From the NCBI RefSeq assembly GCF_013409345.1, contig NZ_JACCBB010000001.1:2418001-2482000 (forward strand): 64,000 nucleotides of DNA, read 5' to 3'. Below the pieces are notes generated by a model. It ran no database searches, had not been told where the DNA came from, and worked only from the letters and a program-made list of their open reading frames with translations. Shown piece after piece: positions 7,367 through 17,551 of the stretch (positions are counted from its first letter, which is position 1; every line of letters begins with the position of its first letter). The position numbers were made by a program, and so were the translations under genes. Source of the DNA: Kineococcus aurantiacus. Lineage in GTDB: Bacteria; Actinomycetota; Actinomycetes; Actinomycetales; Kineococcaceae.

Positions 7367-9187
7367 CTACTGCGCCAGCTCGGCGCGCGCCTCGTCGGCG
7401 GCCACGAGCTCGGCGTAGCGGCCCCCGGCGGCGAGCAGCTCGGCGTGGGTGCCGCGCTCGACGACCCGGCCCCGGTCCAGGACCGCGATCTGGTCGGCCC
7501 CGCGGACGGTGGAGAGCCGGTGGGCGATCGTGATGGTCGTCCGGCCGCTGGACAGCTCGGCCAGGGCGTCGGCCATGGCCCGCTCGGTGCGGGTGTCCAG
7601 GGCCGAGGTCGCCTCGTCCAGCAGCAGCACGGGCGGGTCGCGCAGCACGGTGCGGGCCAGGGCGATGCGCTGCTTCTCGCCGCCGGAGAACCGGTAGCCC
7701 CGTTCCCCGACGACGGTGTCGTAGCCCTGCGGCAGGGCGCTGAGCACGTCGTCGACCTGCGCGATCCGCGCCGCCCGCCGCAGCTCGTCGTCGGTGGCGC
7801 CGGGCCGGGCGAACCGCAGGTTGTCGGCGACGGAGGCGTGCAGCAGGAACGTCTCCTGCGTGACGACGCCGACGGCGTCGGACAGCGAGCGCGCGGTCAG
7901 GTCGCGCACGTCGACGCCGTCGATCGTCACGGCGCCGGAGTCCACGTCGTACAGCCGGGCCAGCAGGTACCCGAGCGTCGTCTTGCCGGACCCGGTCGCG
8001 CCGACGACGGCCAGCGAGGTGCCCGCGGGGACGTCGAGGGTGATGCCCTCGACCGTGGACCGCTCGGCGCCGGGGTAGGAGAACGACACGTCCTGGAACC
8101 GGACGTGCCCGGCGGGTGCGGTGAGCGGGCGCGCCCCGGGCCGCTCCTCGACCTCCACGGGCGTGTCGAGGTACTCGAAGACCCGCGTGAACAGGGCCAT
8201 CGAGGCGTGCAGCCGGACGACGATGCGCAGCAGCGCCCCCAGGGGGCGGAACAGCTGCCCCTGGAGGGTGACGAGGGCGACGAGCGTGCCGATGCTCAGG
8301 GCGGTGCCGGTGCCGCGGATCCAGCCGCCGAGCAGGTAGGTCAGGGCCGGGACGGCGGCCATGGTCAGGGTGATGAGCGACCACTGCCAGCGGCCGGCCA
8401 TCTCCGAGCCCACCTCCAGGCGGGCGACGTCGTCGGACTGGCGGGTGAACCGCTCGACGACCTCGGGGGTGCGCCCGGTGGTGCGGGTCAGCAGGACCCC
8501 GGAGATCGACAGGGTCTCCTCGACGGTGGCGGACATGTCGGCGAGCTGCCGCTGGCGCTGGGCGGTGATGCGCCGCCGCAGCCGCCCGACGCGGCGGTTG
8601 AGCCACACCGAGAAGGGCAGCACGACGAAGGAGAACAGGGCCAGCCGCCAGTCGAGGGCGAGCATGGCGACGACGGTGACGACGACGGTGGCGAGGTTCT
8701 GCACGAGCTCGGCCCCGGTGCTGGTGACGACGGTCTGCATGGCGCCGACGTCGTTGGCGATGCGGGACTGCACCTCGCCGGTGCGGGTGCGGGCGAAGAA
8801 CCCCAGCGACATGCGCTGCAGGTGCGCGTACAGGGACGTGCGCAGGCCGTGCATGACGGCCTGGCCGACGCGGGTGGTCAGCAGGCCCTGCACGACGTCG
8901 AGGACGGTGCTGACGGCGGCGATGCCGATGAGCCCGGCCGCCAGCCACGCCAGCAGGCGCAGGTCCCCGCGGGGCAGGGCGGTGTCGACGACCTCGCGGA
9001 TGAGGAAGGGGGCCGCGACGCCGGTGACGGCCGAGGCGGCGATGAGGACGGCGACGACGGCGAGGGTGCGCACGTGCGGGCGGAACAGCCGCAGGACGCG
9101 CGCGAGCTCGTCGCGCCGGGGGCGGTCCAGGCCGGTCGTGTCGACCTTGCCGGACCGGAAGGGATCGCGTTCGGGGTCACCCCGCAC
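7367..9187 (-). CDS. ABC exporter, fused permease-ATPase (MsbA/LmrA type)
   Basis: The 606-residue half-transporter has a six-helix exporter domain at about 40-320 and a nucleotide-binding domain at about 350-590. Walker A is GATGSGKTT, the signature is FSGGEKQR, Walker B is VLLLDEATSALD, and the switch His is in IAHRLSTVRGAD. It should work as a homodimer expelling lipophilic drugs or lipids. The GTG start has a GGAGGT site 7 nt upstream. It is divergent from a MarR regulator, with overlapping palindromes over its promoter, so expression is probably induced by a ligand of that MarR protein. Confidence 0.92.
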   Translation of the reverse strand: MRGDPERDPFRSGKVDTTGLDRPRRDELARVLRLFRPHVRTLAVVAVLIAASAVTGVAAPFLIREVVDTALPRGDLRLLAWLAAGLIGIAAVSTVLDVVQGLLTTRVGQAVMHGLRTSLYAHLQRMSLGFFARTRTGEVQSRIANDVGAMQTVVTSTGAELVQNLATVVVTVVAMLALDWRLALFSFVVLPFSVWLNRRVGRLRRRITAQRQRQLADMSATVEETLSISGVLLTRTTGRTPEVVERFTRQSDDVARLEVGSEMAGRWQWSLITLTMAAVPALTYLLGGWIRGTGTALSIGTLVALVTLQGQLFRPLGALLRIVVRLHASMALFTRVFEYLDTPVEVEERPGARPLTAPAGHVRFQDVSFSYPGAERSTVEGITLDVPAGTSLAVVGATGSGKTTLGYLLARLYDVDSGAVTIDGVDVRDLTARSLSDAVGVVTQETFLLHASVADNLRFARPGATDDELRRAARIAQVDDVLSALPQGYDTVVGERGYRFSGGEKQRIALARTVLRDPPVLLLDEATSALDTRTERAMADALAELSSGRTTITIAHRLSTVRGADQIAVLDRGRVVERGTHAELLAAGGRYAELVAADEARAELAQ

Positions 9188-9214
9188 GGGCGCACCTCCA
9201 GGGATGGTGTGGTT

Positions 9215-9236
9215 ACCTCACGATGAGGTTACCTCA
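9215..9236. promoter_or_regulatory. Overlapping MarR-type operators
   Basis: ACCTCA-CGA-TGAGGT (9215-9229) and TGAGGT-T-ACCTCA (9224-9236) are perfect inverted repeats sharing the TGAGGT half. The decamer GGTTACCTCA also repeats directly at 9211 and 9227, 16 bp apart. They lie between the divergent ABC exporter and MarR genes and are the likely MarR binding sites. Confidence 0.75.
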
Positions 9237-9257
9237 ACGAGCGGTAGGGTGTCACCC

Positions 9258-9710
9258 GTGGACGACCTGGACGCCGACCTCCTCGAGGTGCTGCGCTCGG
9301 TGCAGTGGCGGCTGCGCCGCAACAGCCACGGCGACGCCGGGGACCTGGGCGTCACCCCCGCGCAGGGCCGCGTCCTGCGCGTCGTCGGCCGGTGCGGCAC
9401 CCCGCCGCGCATGGGGGAGGTGGCCGAGCGCCTGCACATCGCCCCCCGCTCCCTGACCGACCTCGTCGACCCCCTGCAGGACGCCGGCCTGCTGCGCCGC
9501 ACGCCCGACCCCGGCAACCGCCGCTCGGTCCTGCTCGAGCTCACCCCCCGCGGCGCGTCCGTCCTGGAGGAGCTGCACCAGCGGTCCCGCCGCAGCGCGG
9601 CGCGGGCCTTCGCCGTCCTCGCGCCCGAGGAGCGGCGCCACCTGCTCGCCCTGCTGCGCCGGGTCGAGGCGGCCGTCGACGACCCGCCCACCGGGGCCGG
9701 TCGCGGCTAG
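9258..9710 (+). CDS. MarR-family transcriptional regulator
   Basis: The 150-residue protein has the MarR winged helix. The recognition region is PPRMGEVAERLHIAPRSLTDLVDPLQDAGLL at about residues 48-80, and the wing follows as RTPDPGNRRSVLLELTPRG. The GTG at 9258 is chosen as it lies 71 bp from the divergent ABC exporter gene and leaves the normal N-terminal dimerisation helix. The overlapping palindromes in the gap suggest it represses the exporter and itself. The ligand is unknown. Confidence 0.88.
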   Translation: MDDLDADLLEVLRSVQWRLRRNSHGDAGDLGVTPAQGRVLRVVGRCGTPPRMGEVAERLHIAPRSLTDLVDPLQDAGLLRRTPDPGNRRSVLLELTPRGASVLEELHQRSRRSAARAFAVLAPEERRHLLALLRRVEAAVDDPPTGAGRG

Positions 9711-9762
9711 AGTCGGGGGCCGGGACGTTCGCCCAGCAGAACCACCGGGAGGTGCCGAGGAC

Positions 9763-11811
9763 GTGCTCGACCCGGCCCAGGACGCCGAGCGCGTCGGCCT
9801 GACCCTCGCCCTGGACGCCGCCGGCCTCGCCCTGTTCGACCACGACCTGCGGACCGGGCGGCTGCACGCCGACGAGCGCCTGGCCGCGCTGTTCGGCCAC
9901 CCCGCCGACCGCTCCTCCGGCGGGTTCGAGCGCCGGCTGGCCGAGCTGCTCACCCCCGCCGACCTCACCCGGTTCCGGGACGCGGTGACCACCGCGGTGG
10001 AGTGCGACGAGCCGTTCCACGTGGAACTGCACCTGCGCGCCGGCGGCGGGGCGCCCGCGTGGGTGGGCGTGCGCGGCCGGGTCCTGCGCGAGGGCGGCGC
10101 CCCCGTCCGCGTCGTCGGCGTGGCCTACGACACCACCCGCGACCACGTGCAGGACCTCGCCAGCGCGCTGGAGCTGCTGCCCGCGGCGTACTACGCCCTC
10201 GACCCCGAGGGGACCCTGCGCACCCTCAACGCCGAGGCCGAGCGGATCGCGGGCCGCCCGCGCGCGCAGCTGCTGGGCCGGCGCTGGCACGACGTCTTCG
10301 ACCTCGCCGCCGGCACCGACGCCGACCGCGTCCTGCGCAGCGTCGAGCGCACCGGCCGCGCCGAGACCGTCGAGCTGCTGCACCCCGCGCCGCTGTCGCT
10401 GTGGTGCGAGCTGCGCGCCTGGCCCGACGGGGAGGGCACCAGCGTCGTGCTGCTGCCCTCCGGCGCGCGCCGCGACGCCGAGCGGGCCGCCGAGCGCGCC
10501 ACGACGCAGCTGCAGGTGCTGGCCAGCGTCGGCGCCCACCTGTCCGGCACGCTCGACGCCGAGACGGCCGTCGCCCGGCTGGCCGGGATCCTCGTGCCCG
10601 TGCTGGGCGACTGGTGCATCGTCTCGGTCGTCGACGAGCACGCCACCCTGCGCGACGTCGGCTGCCAGCACGCCGACCCCGCCCGCCAGGAGCTGCTGGA
10701 GTCCTACCGCTCGCACCGCCTGCGCGCCCTCGTCGCGCACAACCCCGCCGGGCCGCCGTACATCCTGCAGGCCGTGCGCAGCGGCCGTCCCGTGACGCTG
10801 CCCGTGCCCGCCGTCGACGCCATCCGGCAGGTCCTCGACCCCGGCCCGGCCGCCGACGAGATCACCCGGCTCGACCCCGAGGGCGTCGTCGTCCTGCCGC
10901 TGCGGGCCCGCGGCCGCACCGTCGGCCTCGTGACCCTGGCCCGCGACCGCGGCCGCCGCCCCTTCGACGTCGAGGACCTCGCCACCGTCTCCGGGGTCGC
11001 CGAGCGCGCCGCCCTCGCCCTCGACAACGCCCGGCTCTACGGCCAGCAGCAGCGGATCGCCGAGGGTCTCCAGCGCGACCTGCTCACCCCGCCCGCCCAG
11101 TCCCCGCACTGGCAGACGGCCGTCCGCTACCGGCCCGCCGCGCAGGCCGCCCAGGTCGGCGGCGACTGGTACGACGCCTTCCACCAGCCCGACGGGTCGA
11201 CGATGCTCGTCATCGGCGACGTCGTCGGCCACGACATCGGGGCCGCGGCGGCCATGGGCCAGCTGCGGAACGTGCTGCGCGGCATCTCCTTCGCCGCCCC
11301 CGACGGACCCGCCGGGCTGCTGGGCCGCCTCGACGCCGCGATGGCCGGGCTCGGGCTGAGCACCATGGCCACCGCGCTCGTGGGCCGGCTCGAACCCCAG
11401 CCCGACGGGGTGTTCCTGGAGTTCTCCAGCGCCGGCCACCCCGCGCCCGTCCTGCTCCGCGGCACCGGCACCGTCGTCCCGCTCGTCGCGGCCGACCGCC
11501 GCCTCGGCCCGGACCTGCTGCTCGGCATCGACCCGGGGACCGAGCGGCACGACGGCGAGCTGCTGCTGCACGAGGGCGACACCCTGCTGTTCCACACCGA
11601 CGGCCTCGTCGAGCGCCGCGACCAGAGCCTCGACGTGGGGACGGCCCGCCTGCTCGACGCCGTCTCCCGGCACGCCGCCCTGGGGCTGGAGGAGCTGTGC
11701 GACGCCGTCCTCGACGACCTGCTGCCCGAGCACCCCGAGGACGACGTGGCCCTCGTCGCGGTGCGCGTCGGCGCGGTGGGCACCGGTGGGGCCGTTCGCC
11801 CCCGCAGCTGA
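9763..11811 (+). CDS. PAS-PAS-GAF-SpoIIE (PP2C-type) phosphatase
   Basis: The 682-residue protein has PAS-like domains at about 10-125 and 130-235, a GAF domain at about 250-430 and a SpoIIE/RsbU PP2C phosphatase domain at about 440-670. Metal-binding parts of the PP2C fold are visible: QVGGDWYDAF, VIGDVVGHDIGAAAAMGQ, HTDGLVERR and the final EDDVALVAVRV. Such proteins dephosphorylate anti-anti-sigma factors in partner-switching stress pathways, but no partner gene is adjacent. The GTG at 9763 follows a GGGAGGTG ribosome site. A second protein of similar architecture starts near 25.0 kb. No membrane helix is seen. Confidence 0.88.
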   Translation: MLDPAQDAERVGLTLALDAAGLALFDHDLRTGRLHADERLAALFGHPADRSSGGFERRLAELLTPADLTRFRDAVTTAVECDEPFHVELHLRAGGGAPAWVGVRGRVLREGGAPVRVVGVAYDTTRDHVQDLASALELLPAAYYALDPEGTLRTLNAEAERIAGRPRAQLLGRRWHDVFDLAAGTDADRVLRSVERTGRAETVELLHPAPLSLWCELRAWPDGEGTSVVLLPSGARRDAERAAERATTQLQVLASVGAHLSGTLDAETAVARLAGILVPVLGDWCIVSVVDEHATLRDVGCQHADPARQELLESYRSHRLRALVAHNPAGPPYILQAVRSGRPVTLPVPAVDAIRQVLDPGPAADEITRLDPEGVVVLPLRARGRTVGLVTLARDRGRRPFDVEDLATVSGVAERAALALDNARLYGQQQRIAEGLQRDLLTPPAQSPHWQTAVRYRPAAQAAQVGGDWYDAFHQPDGSTMLVIGDVVGHDIGAAAAMGQLRNVLRGISFAAPDGPAGLLGRLDAAMAGLGLSTMATALVGRLEPQPDGVFLEFSSAGHPAPVLLRGTGTVVPLVAADRRLGPDLLLGIDPGTERHDGELLLHEGDTLLFHTDGLVERRDQSLDVGTARLLDAVSRHAALGLEELCDAVLDDLLPEHPEDDVALVAVRVGAVGTGGAVRPRS

Positions 11812-11837
11812 CCCCCCGTGGGCGAGAATCACCGCCT

Positions 11838-12296
11838 GTGAGCACCACGAGCACGGGGGAGCTTCCACCCGGGTCCGTCGCCTGGCGCGTCGCCGCGGTC
11901 GGGGTGGGCCTGGCCGTCCTGCTCGGCGGCCAGCTCGCCGACACCAACGACTGGTTCCCGCTGGGGTCGCTGTCCCAGTACGCCACCCCCCGCTCCGCCG
12001 ACGGCAGCGTCGTCATGACGTCCCTGGAGGGGACCACCGTCGACGGCGAGGTCGTCCAGGTGCCCCTGAGCCCCCGCTCGATCGGGATGTCCCGCGCCGA
12101 GGTCGAGAGCCAGGGGCAGCGGATCGTCGCCGACCCGCAGCTGCTCGGCGTCCTGGCCCGCTCCCGCCAGCAGCTGCACCCCGGCGCCGCCCCGCTGCGC
12201 GAGCTGCGCCTGGTCCGCAGCGAGCACCAGCTGCACGACGCCCGCGTCGTCGGCCCCGCCGCCGTGCGCGTCCTCGCCACCTGGACCGCCCCGTGA
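11838..12296 (+). CDS. Small membrane-anchored hypothetical protein
   Basis: The 152-residue protein has one hydrophobic segment at about 14-35 and an extracytoplasmic-looking remainder; I do not recognise the family. Its stop overlaps the GTG of the next gene (GTGA), which encodes a multi-helix HTTM-like protein. The two are therefore translationally coupled and probably form a complex, as partner pairs of this type often occur with HTTM proteins. The GTG at 11838 is the only start just before the hydrophobic segment. Confidence 0.7.
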   Translation: MSTTSTGELPPGSVAWRVAAVGVGLAVLLGGQLADTNDWFPLGSLSQYATPRSADGSVVMTSLEGTTVDGEVVQVPLSPRSIGMSRAEVESQGQRIVADPQLLGVLARSRQQLHPGAAPLRELRLVRSEHQLHDARVVGPAAVRVLATWTAP

Positions 12297-13138
12297 GGGG
12301 CGTCGGCGCGTTCCTGGTCCCCGCCCTGCCGCGGGCCCGCGTCGCCTGGCTGCGCCTGCTGCTGGGCTGCTTCGCCGTCGTGGACGCGCTGCTGATCACC
12401 GACCACGTGTTCTCGCACGTCCACGTCGGCGCGTTCTGGCGGCCCACCCTCGTCGGCCGCCTCCTGCACCTGCCGCCGCCCACCACCGCGACCGCCGCCC
12501 TGGCCCTGGCGGCGATGGTCCTCGGGGTCGTCCTCACCGCCCCCCGCCGCACCCGCCACCTCGCGGGCTGGTTCAGCTCCGCCGGGTACCTGGTGTGGAC
12601 GGGCTGGTCCATGGGCTTCGGCTACGTCGCCCACGACCACATGGCCGTCGTCGTCGCCATGGTCGTCCTGCTCACCGCCGGCCGCGCCGACTTCGACGAC
12701 CCGACCCCCTCCCGCGCGGCGGGCTGGGCGCTGCGCTGCGTCCAGATCGCCACCGTGGCCACCTACGCCGGGTCCGCGGTCAGCAAGTGGGTCCGCTCCG
12801 GCACCCCCTGGGACTGGGCCAACGGCGCCGTCACCGTCTGGGCCGTCACCCGCCGCGGCTCCGGCCTCGGCGACCAGGTCGGCCGGTTCCCCGCCTTCCT
12901 CGTCGCCGTCCAGTGGGTCGTGCTCGTCTGCGAGTTCTGCGCGCCCGTCGCGCTGTGGCTCAAGGGCCGGTGGCTGGCGTGCGCCGTCGGCGCCGCGCTG
13001 CTCTTCCACCTCTCGACGTACCTGACCCTCGGCATCCACTTCCTGCCGACCGTCGTGTGCTGGGCGGCGTTCCTGCCGCTGGAGCGGCTCGGCGCGCGCA
13101 CCCCGCGCCGCCGCCGTGCCGAGCTCGTCCCCGCCTGA
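12293..13138 (+). CDS. HTTM-like integral membrane protein
   Basis: The 281-residue protein has about six to seven hydrophobic segments. It carries features of the HTTM family related to vitamin-K-dependent carboxylase membrane domains, such as the GSAVSKWVRSGTPWDWANG stretch around residue 160 and the conserved His in LFHLSTYLTLGIHFLP near 240. The start overlaps the previous stop codon as GTGA, so both genes belong to one operon. Enzymatic activity is not established; an electron-transfer or carboxylase-like membrane role is only a possibility. Confidence 0.7.
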   Translation: MRGVGAFLVPALPRARVAWLRLLLGCFAVVDALLITDHVFSHVHVGAFWRPTLVGRLLHLPPPTTATAALALAAMVLGVVLTAPRRTRHLAGWFSSAGYLVWTGWSMGFGYVAHDHMAVVVAMVVLLTAGRADFDDPTPSRAAGWALRCVQIATVATYAGSAVSKWVRSGTPWDWANGAVTVWAVTRRGSGLGDQVGRFPAFLVAVQWVVLVCEFCAPVALWLKGRWLACAVGAALLFHLSTYLTLGIHFLPTVVCWAAFLPLERLGARTPRRRRAELVPA

Positions 13139-13174
13139 GCGCAGCGGCCCCCCCGATCGCGGCGCGGCGGCGCG

Positions 13175-13300
13175 TCAGGGGCTCCTCAGCTCCAGCAACC
13201 CCTCCAGGCCGCGGTAGTCGCCGAGGTGGGAGGTGACGAGCGGGAGGTCGTGCGCCCGCGCGGTCGCCGCGATCACCAGGTCGATCCGCCGGGGGCGGGG
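13175..13300 (-). pseudogene. C-terminal remnant of a VapC-type PIN toxin
   Basis: Reading leftward from 13300 the frame gives RRIDLVIAATARAHDL, then PLVTSHLGDYRGL and a stop at 13175. This is the characteristic C-terminal third of VapC PIN-domain RNases (D-x-x-I-A-A-x-A, then LVT and a gl-e-l tail). Only about 41 codons remain. The upstream part and any VapB antitoxin are gone, cut off by the end of the GNAT gene at 13301. It is a decayed toxin-antitoxin locus. Confidence 0.75.
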
Positions 13301-13768
13301 TCAGAGCAGGGGCCGCCGCAGCACCCGGCACCGCGCCCGGTGCTCGTACGTGGTCCCGTCCGGGCGCTCGGCCGTCCACGAGGCCACCGTCGTCCCGGCC
13401 CGCCGGTAGCCCAGCCGCTCGTAAAGCGCCAGCGCCCGGGGGTTGTCGACCTCGACCTCCAGCACCGCCCCGCGGGCCCCGCGCGCCCGGGCCCGCTCCT
13501 CCAGCGCCCGCACCAGCGCCGTGCCCAGGCCCCGCGACCGGTGGGCGGGGTGCACGACGAGCCCGAACAGCGCCCCCCGCCCCGGCTGCACCACCAGGTC
13601 CACCGCCCCGAACCCCCGGACCGCGCCGTCGACCACGGCCGCCAGGTGCTCCACGTCCGCGCCCCGCCCCAGGTCCGCCCGCAGCGCCCGCAGCAGCGTC
13701 GGGGACCCGGCCCACCTCAGGCCGGGCAGGTCCCCGGCGGTCAGCGGCCGGAACCGCGCGCCGGTCAC
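13301..13768 (-). CDS. GNAT-family N-acetyltransferase
   Basis: The 155-residue protein has the GNAT fold. Motif A with the acetyl-CoA pyrophosphate loop is seen as VVHPAHRSRGLGTALVRALEE at about residues 70-90 (RSRGLG), and motif B is NPRALALYERLGYRRAG at about 108-124. Substrate is unknown. The GTG at 13768 overlaps the stop of the PucR-type regulator by 4 bp, so it is co-transcribed with that regulator. Its stop abuts a VapC remnant, which suggests local rearrangement downstream. Confidence 0.85.
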   Translation of the reverse strand: MTGARFRPLTAGDLPGLRWAGSPTLLRALRADLGRGADVEHLAAVVDGAVRGFGAVDLVVQPGRGALFGLVVHPAHRSRGLGTALVRALEERARARGARGAVLEVEVDNPRALALYERLGYRRAGTTVASWTAERPDGTTYEHRARCRVLRRPLL

Positions 13769-14868
13769 GGCCCCGCGACCGGCGGGCGGCCCAGCACCAG
13801 CGCCAGGTGCAGCGCCGTCCGCTCCCGCCCGTCGTCCAGGTCGTACCCGCTGACCGCGCTGGCCCGGCGCAGCCGGTGGTACAGCGTCTGCCGGTGGATC
13901 GACAGCGCCTGCGCCGTGCGCTGCGCCGACCCCGCGAGGTCCAGGTAGGTCAGGACGGTGCCCGCCAGCTCGGGCTCGGCCAGCAGCCGGCGCGCGCGGT
14001 CGTCGACGACGACCGTCGCCGGGTCCCCGAGGGCCAGGAGCCGGTGCGCGCCGAGCCGCTCCCACTCGCGCACCCCCGCGCCCCCGGCCCGCACGGCGGC
14101 GTCCGCCTGCCGCCACCCGAGGTGCGCGGCCGGGGCCGCGACGACCCCGGACACCCCGACGGCCAGGCCGCCGGGGTGCTGGGACAGCAGCGCGGCCGCG
14201 GCGCGCTCGGCGACGTCGCGGCCCGCCAGCGGCTCGGGCACGACGAGCGCCGCGCGGTGCCCCACCGCGGCCACCAGCACCGACCGCGGCAGCAGCCAGC
14301 CGTTGACGACGCCCGTCGGGCCGCCGTCGGCCGGGGCCAGGGCGACGACCGTGACGGAGGGGGTGAGCAGCCCGTCGCGCTGCAGCTCCTCGACCGCGCG
14401 GGCCCGGGACCCGGCGTCGGTGGACAGCAGCTCCCCGACGGCCCAGGTGGTGCGGTCGGCGGTCCGCGCGCGGGTCGCCAGGTGCGCGGCGACCAGGTCG
14501 AGGGCCTCCTCGACGCGCTCGAGGTGGTCCACGCGCACCCGGCCGTGCGGGTCGAGCAGCCACAGGTACCCGTAGGTCACCCCGCGCCAGCGCACCGGCA
14601 GGCACCACCGGGACAGCCGCCCGGAGGCGGGGTCGCCGGGGATGCGCAGCGGCCCGGTCGCGCGGGCGATGCCGAACCCGTTGAACAGCTCCTGCACGAC
14701 GGGGTCCGAGCGCCGGCGCAGGATCGAGCGGCGCCGCACGTCGTCGACGTCGTCGTCGTGGCCGGAGGAGGCCACGAGCAGCAGGTCCCGGTCCTCCAGC
14801 GTGACGGGTGCGCCGGTGAGCTCGGCGACGGTGTCCACGAGGTCCTGCACCTGGTCGGTGGGGTTCAC
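13765..14868 (-). CDS. PucR/CdaR-type regulator of proline catabolism (PutR-like)
   Basis: The 367-residue protein ends with the PucR-type helix-turn-helix (TVLTYLDLAGSAQRTAQALSIHRQTLYHRLRR split over the HTH_30 fold) at about residues 310-345. The upstream region is GAF- or GGDEF-like regulatory sequence. Proteins of this type next to proline dehydrogenase activate put genes in response to proline. It is divergent from the proline dehydrogenase gene with two perfect inverted repeats between them. GTG at 14868 is used; a GTG at 14883 in the same frame is equally possible as neither has a clear ribosome site. It is co-transcribed with a GNAT gene. Confidence 0.8.
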   Translation of the reverse strand: MNPTDQVQDLVDTVAELTGAPVTLEDRDLLLVASSGHDDDVDDVRRRSILRRRSDPVVQELFNGFGIARATGPLRIPGDPASGRLSRWCLPVRWRGVTYGYLWLLDPHGRVRVDHLERVEEALDLVAAHLATRARTADRTTWAVGELLSTDAGSRARAVEELQRDGLLTPSVTVVALAPADGGPTGVVNGWLLPRSVLVAAVGHRAALVVPEPLAGRDVAERAAAALLSQHPGGLAVGVSGVVAAPAAHLGWRQADAAVRAGGAGVREWERLGAHRLLALGDPATVVVDDRARRLLAEPELAGTVLTYLDLAGSAQRTAQALSIHRQTLYHRLRRASAVSGYDLDDGRERTALHLALVLGRPPVAGP

Positions 14869-14875
14869 CCGCGCA

Positions 14876-14891
14876 TCATCCACCTGGATGA
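14876..14891. promoter_or_regulatory. Inverted repeat TCATCCA-CC-TGGATGA in put regulatory region
   Basis: A perfect 7-bp inverted repeat with a 2-bp spacer lies at the start of the PucR-type regulator gene, facing the proline dehydrogenase promoter. It is a candidate operator of that regulator. If the regulator starts at 14883 the site overlaps its start codon. Confidence 0.5.
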
Positions 14892-14902
14892 CGGAACGGC
14901 GT

Positions 14903-14917
14903 GGACGTGTGACGTCC
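14903..14917. promoter_or_regulatory. Inverted repeat GGACGT-GTG-ACGTCC
   Basis: A perfect 6-bp inverted repeat with 3-bp spacer lies centrally in the 90-bp gap between the PucR-type regulator and proline dehydrogenase. Its place, about 42 bp upstream of the proline dehydrogenase start, suits an activator or repressor site. Binding is inferred. Confidence 0.5.
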
Positions 14918-14958
14918 GTCGGTGGCTTCGGGGGCGCGCAGGGGCCTAGCGTCGAGGT

Positions 14959-15876
14959 GTGTTCGGACAACTCCTCCTCGGTGTCGCAGGCAACAGCGGT
15001 GTCCGCCGGCTCGTGACCGGCAGCACCCTCAGCCGCCCCGTCGTCGCCCGCTTCATCGCCGGCGACGACGTCGAGGCGGCCACTCAGGCCGTGCGCGACC
15101 TCACGCGCGACGGCATCGCCGTCACCCTCGACCGGCTCGGGGAGGACGTCACCGCCCCCGAGCAGGCCGACGAGACCGTCACCGGCTACACCCAGCTCCT
15201 CGACCGGCTCGCCGCCGAGGGCCTCGGGCGCGGCAACGAGATTTCGATCAAGCTCTCCGCCCTCGGGCAGGGCCTGGGTCCGGACGGCCCGCGCCGGGCC
15301 ACCGAGCGCGCCCACCGCCTCGTCGAACGCGCCCACGCCCACGGCGTCGACGTGACGGTCGACATGGAGGACCACACCCGCGTCGAGGACACCCTGGAGA
15401 CCGTGCGCACCCTGCGGGCGGACTTCCCCCGCACCGGGTGCGTCCTGCAGGCCATGCTGCGCCGCACCGAGGGCGACGCCCGCGACCTCGCCCACGCCGG
15501 GTCCCGCGTCCGCCTCGTCAAGGGCGCCTACAACGAGCCCCCCGAGGTCGCCTACCCCGCCAAGGCCGACGTCGACAAGGCGTACGTCCGCTGCCTGAAG
15601 GTCCTGCTCGACGGCGGCGCGTACCCGATGATCGCCACCCACGACCTGCGCATCACGGCCCTCGCCGAGGAGCTCCTCGCCTCCCGGCCCGTGGGCTCGG
15701 CGGAGTTCCAGATGCTCTACGGCATCCGCGCCGCCGACCAGAAGCGCCTCGCCGCCCGGCACACCATGCGCGTCTACATCCCCTACGGCACCGACTGGTA
15801 CGGGTACTTCTCCCGCCGCCTGGCCGAGCGCCCCGCGAACCTCGCGTTCTTCGCCCGCTCCCTCGTCGCGGGCTGA
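14959..15876 (+). CDS. Proline dehydrogenase (monofunctional)
   Basis: The 305-residue protein is a one-domain FAD-dependent proline dehydrogenase, which oxidises L-proline to pyrroline-5-carboxylate and passes electrons to the respiratory chain. The (beta-alpha)8 barrel motifs are visible: ISIKLSALGQGL near 95, VDMEDHTR near 135, VRLVKGAYNEPP near 185, and the C-terminal substrate helix YGYFSRRLAERPAN near 285. The start is a GTG with little leader. It is followed after 17 bp by the P5C dehydrogenase gene, so both steps to glutamate are in one operon. The divergent PucR-type protein is the probable regulator. Confidence 0.93.
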   Translation: MFGQLLLGVAGNSGVRRLVTGSTLSRPVVARFIAGDDVEAATQAVRDLTRDGIAVTLDRLGEDVTAPEQADETVTGYTQLLDRLAAEGLGRGNEISIKLSALGQGLGPDGPRRATERAHRLVERAHAHGVDVTVDMEDHTRVEDTLETVRTLRADFPRTGCVLQAMLRRTEGDARDLAHAGSRVRLVKGAYNEPPEVAYPAKADVDKAYVRCLKVLLDGGAYPMIATHDLRITALAEELLASRPVGSAEFQMLYGIRAADQKRLAARHTMRVYIPYGTDWYGYFSRRLAERPANLAFFARSLVAG

Positions 15877-15893
15877 CCGGAAAGGAAACCGCC

Positions 15894-17519
<1,626 letters not shown>

Positions 17520-17551
17520 TTGAAGATCCGCGGAGCGGGTAAGAGGACCTC

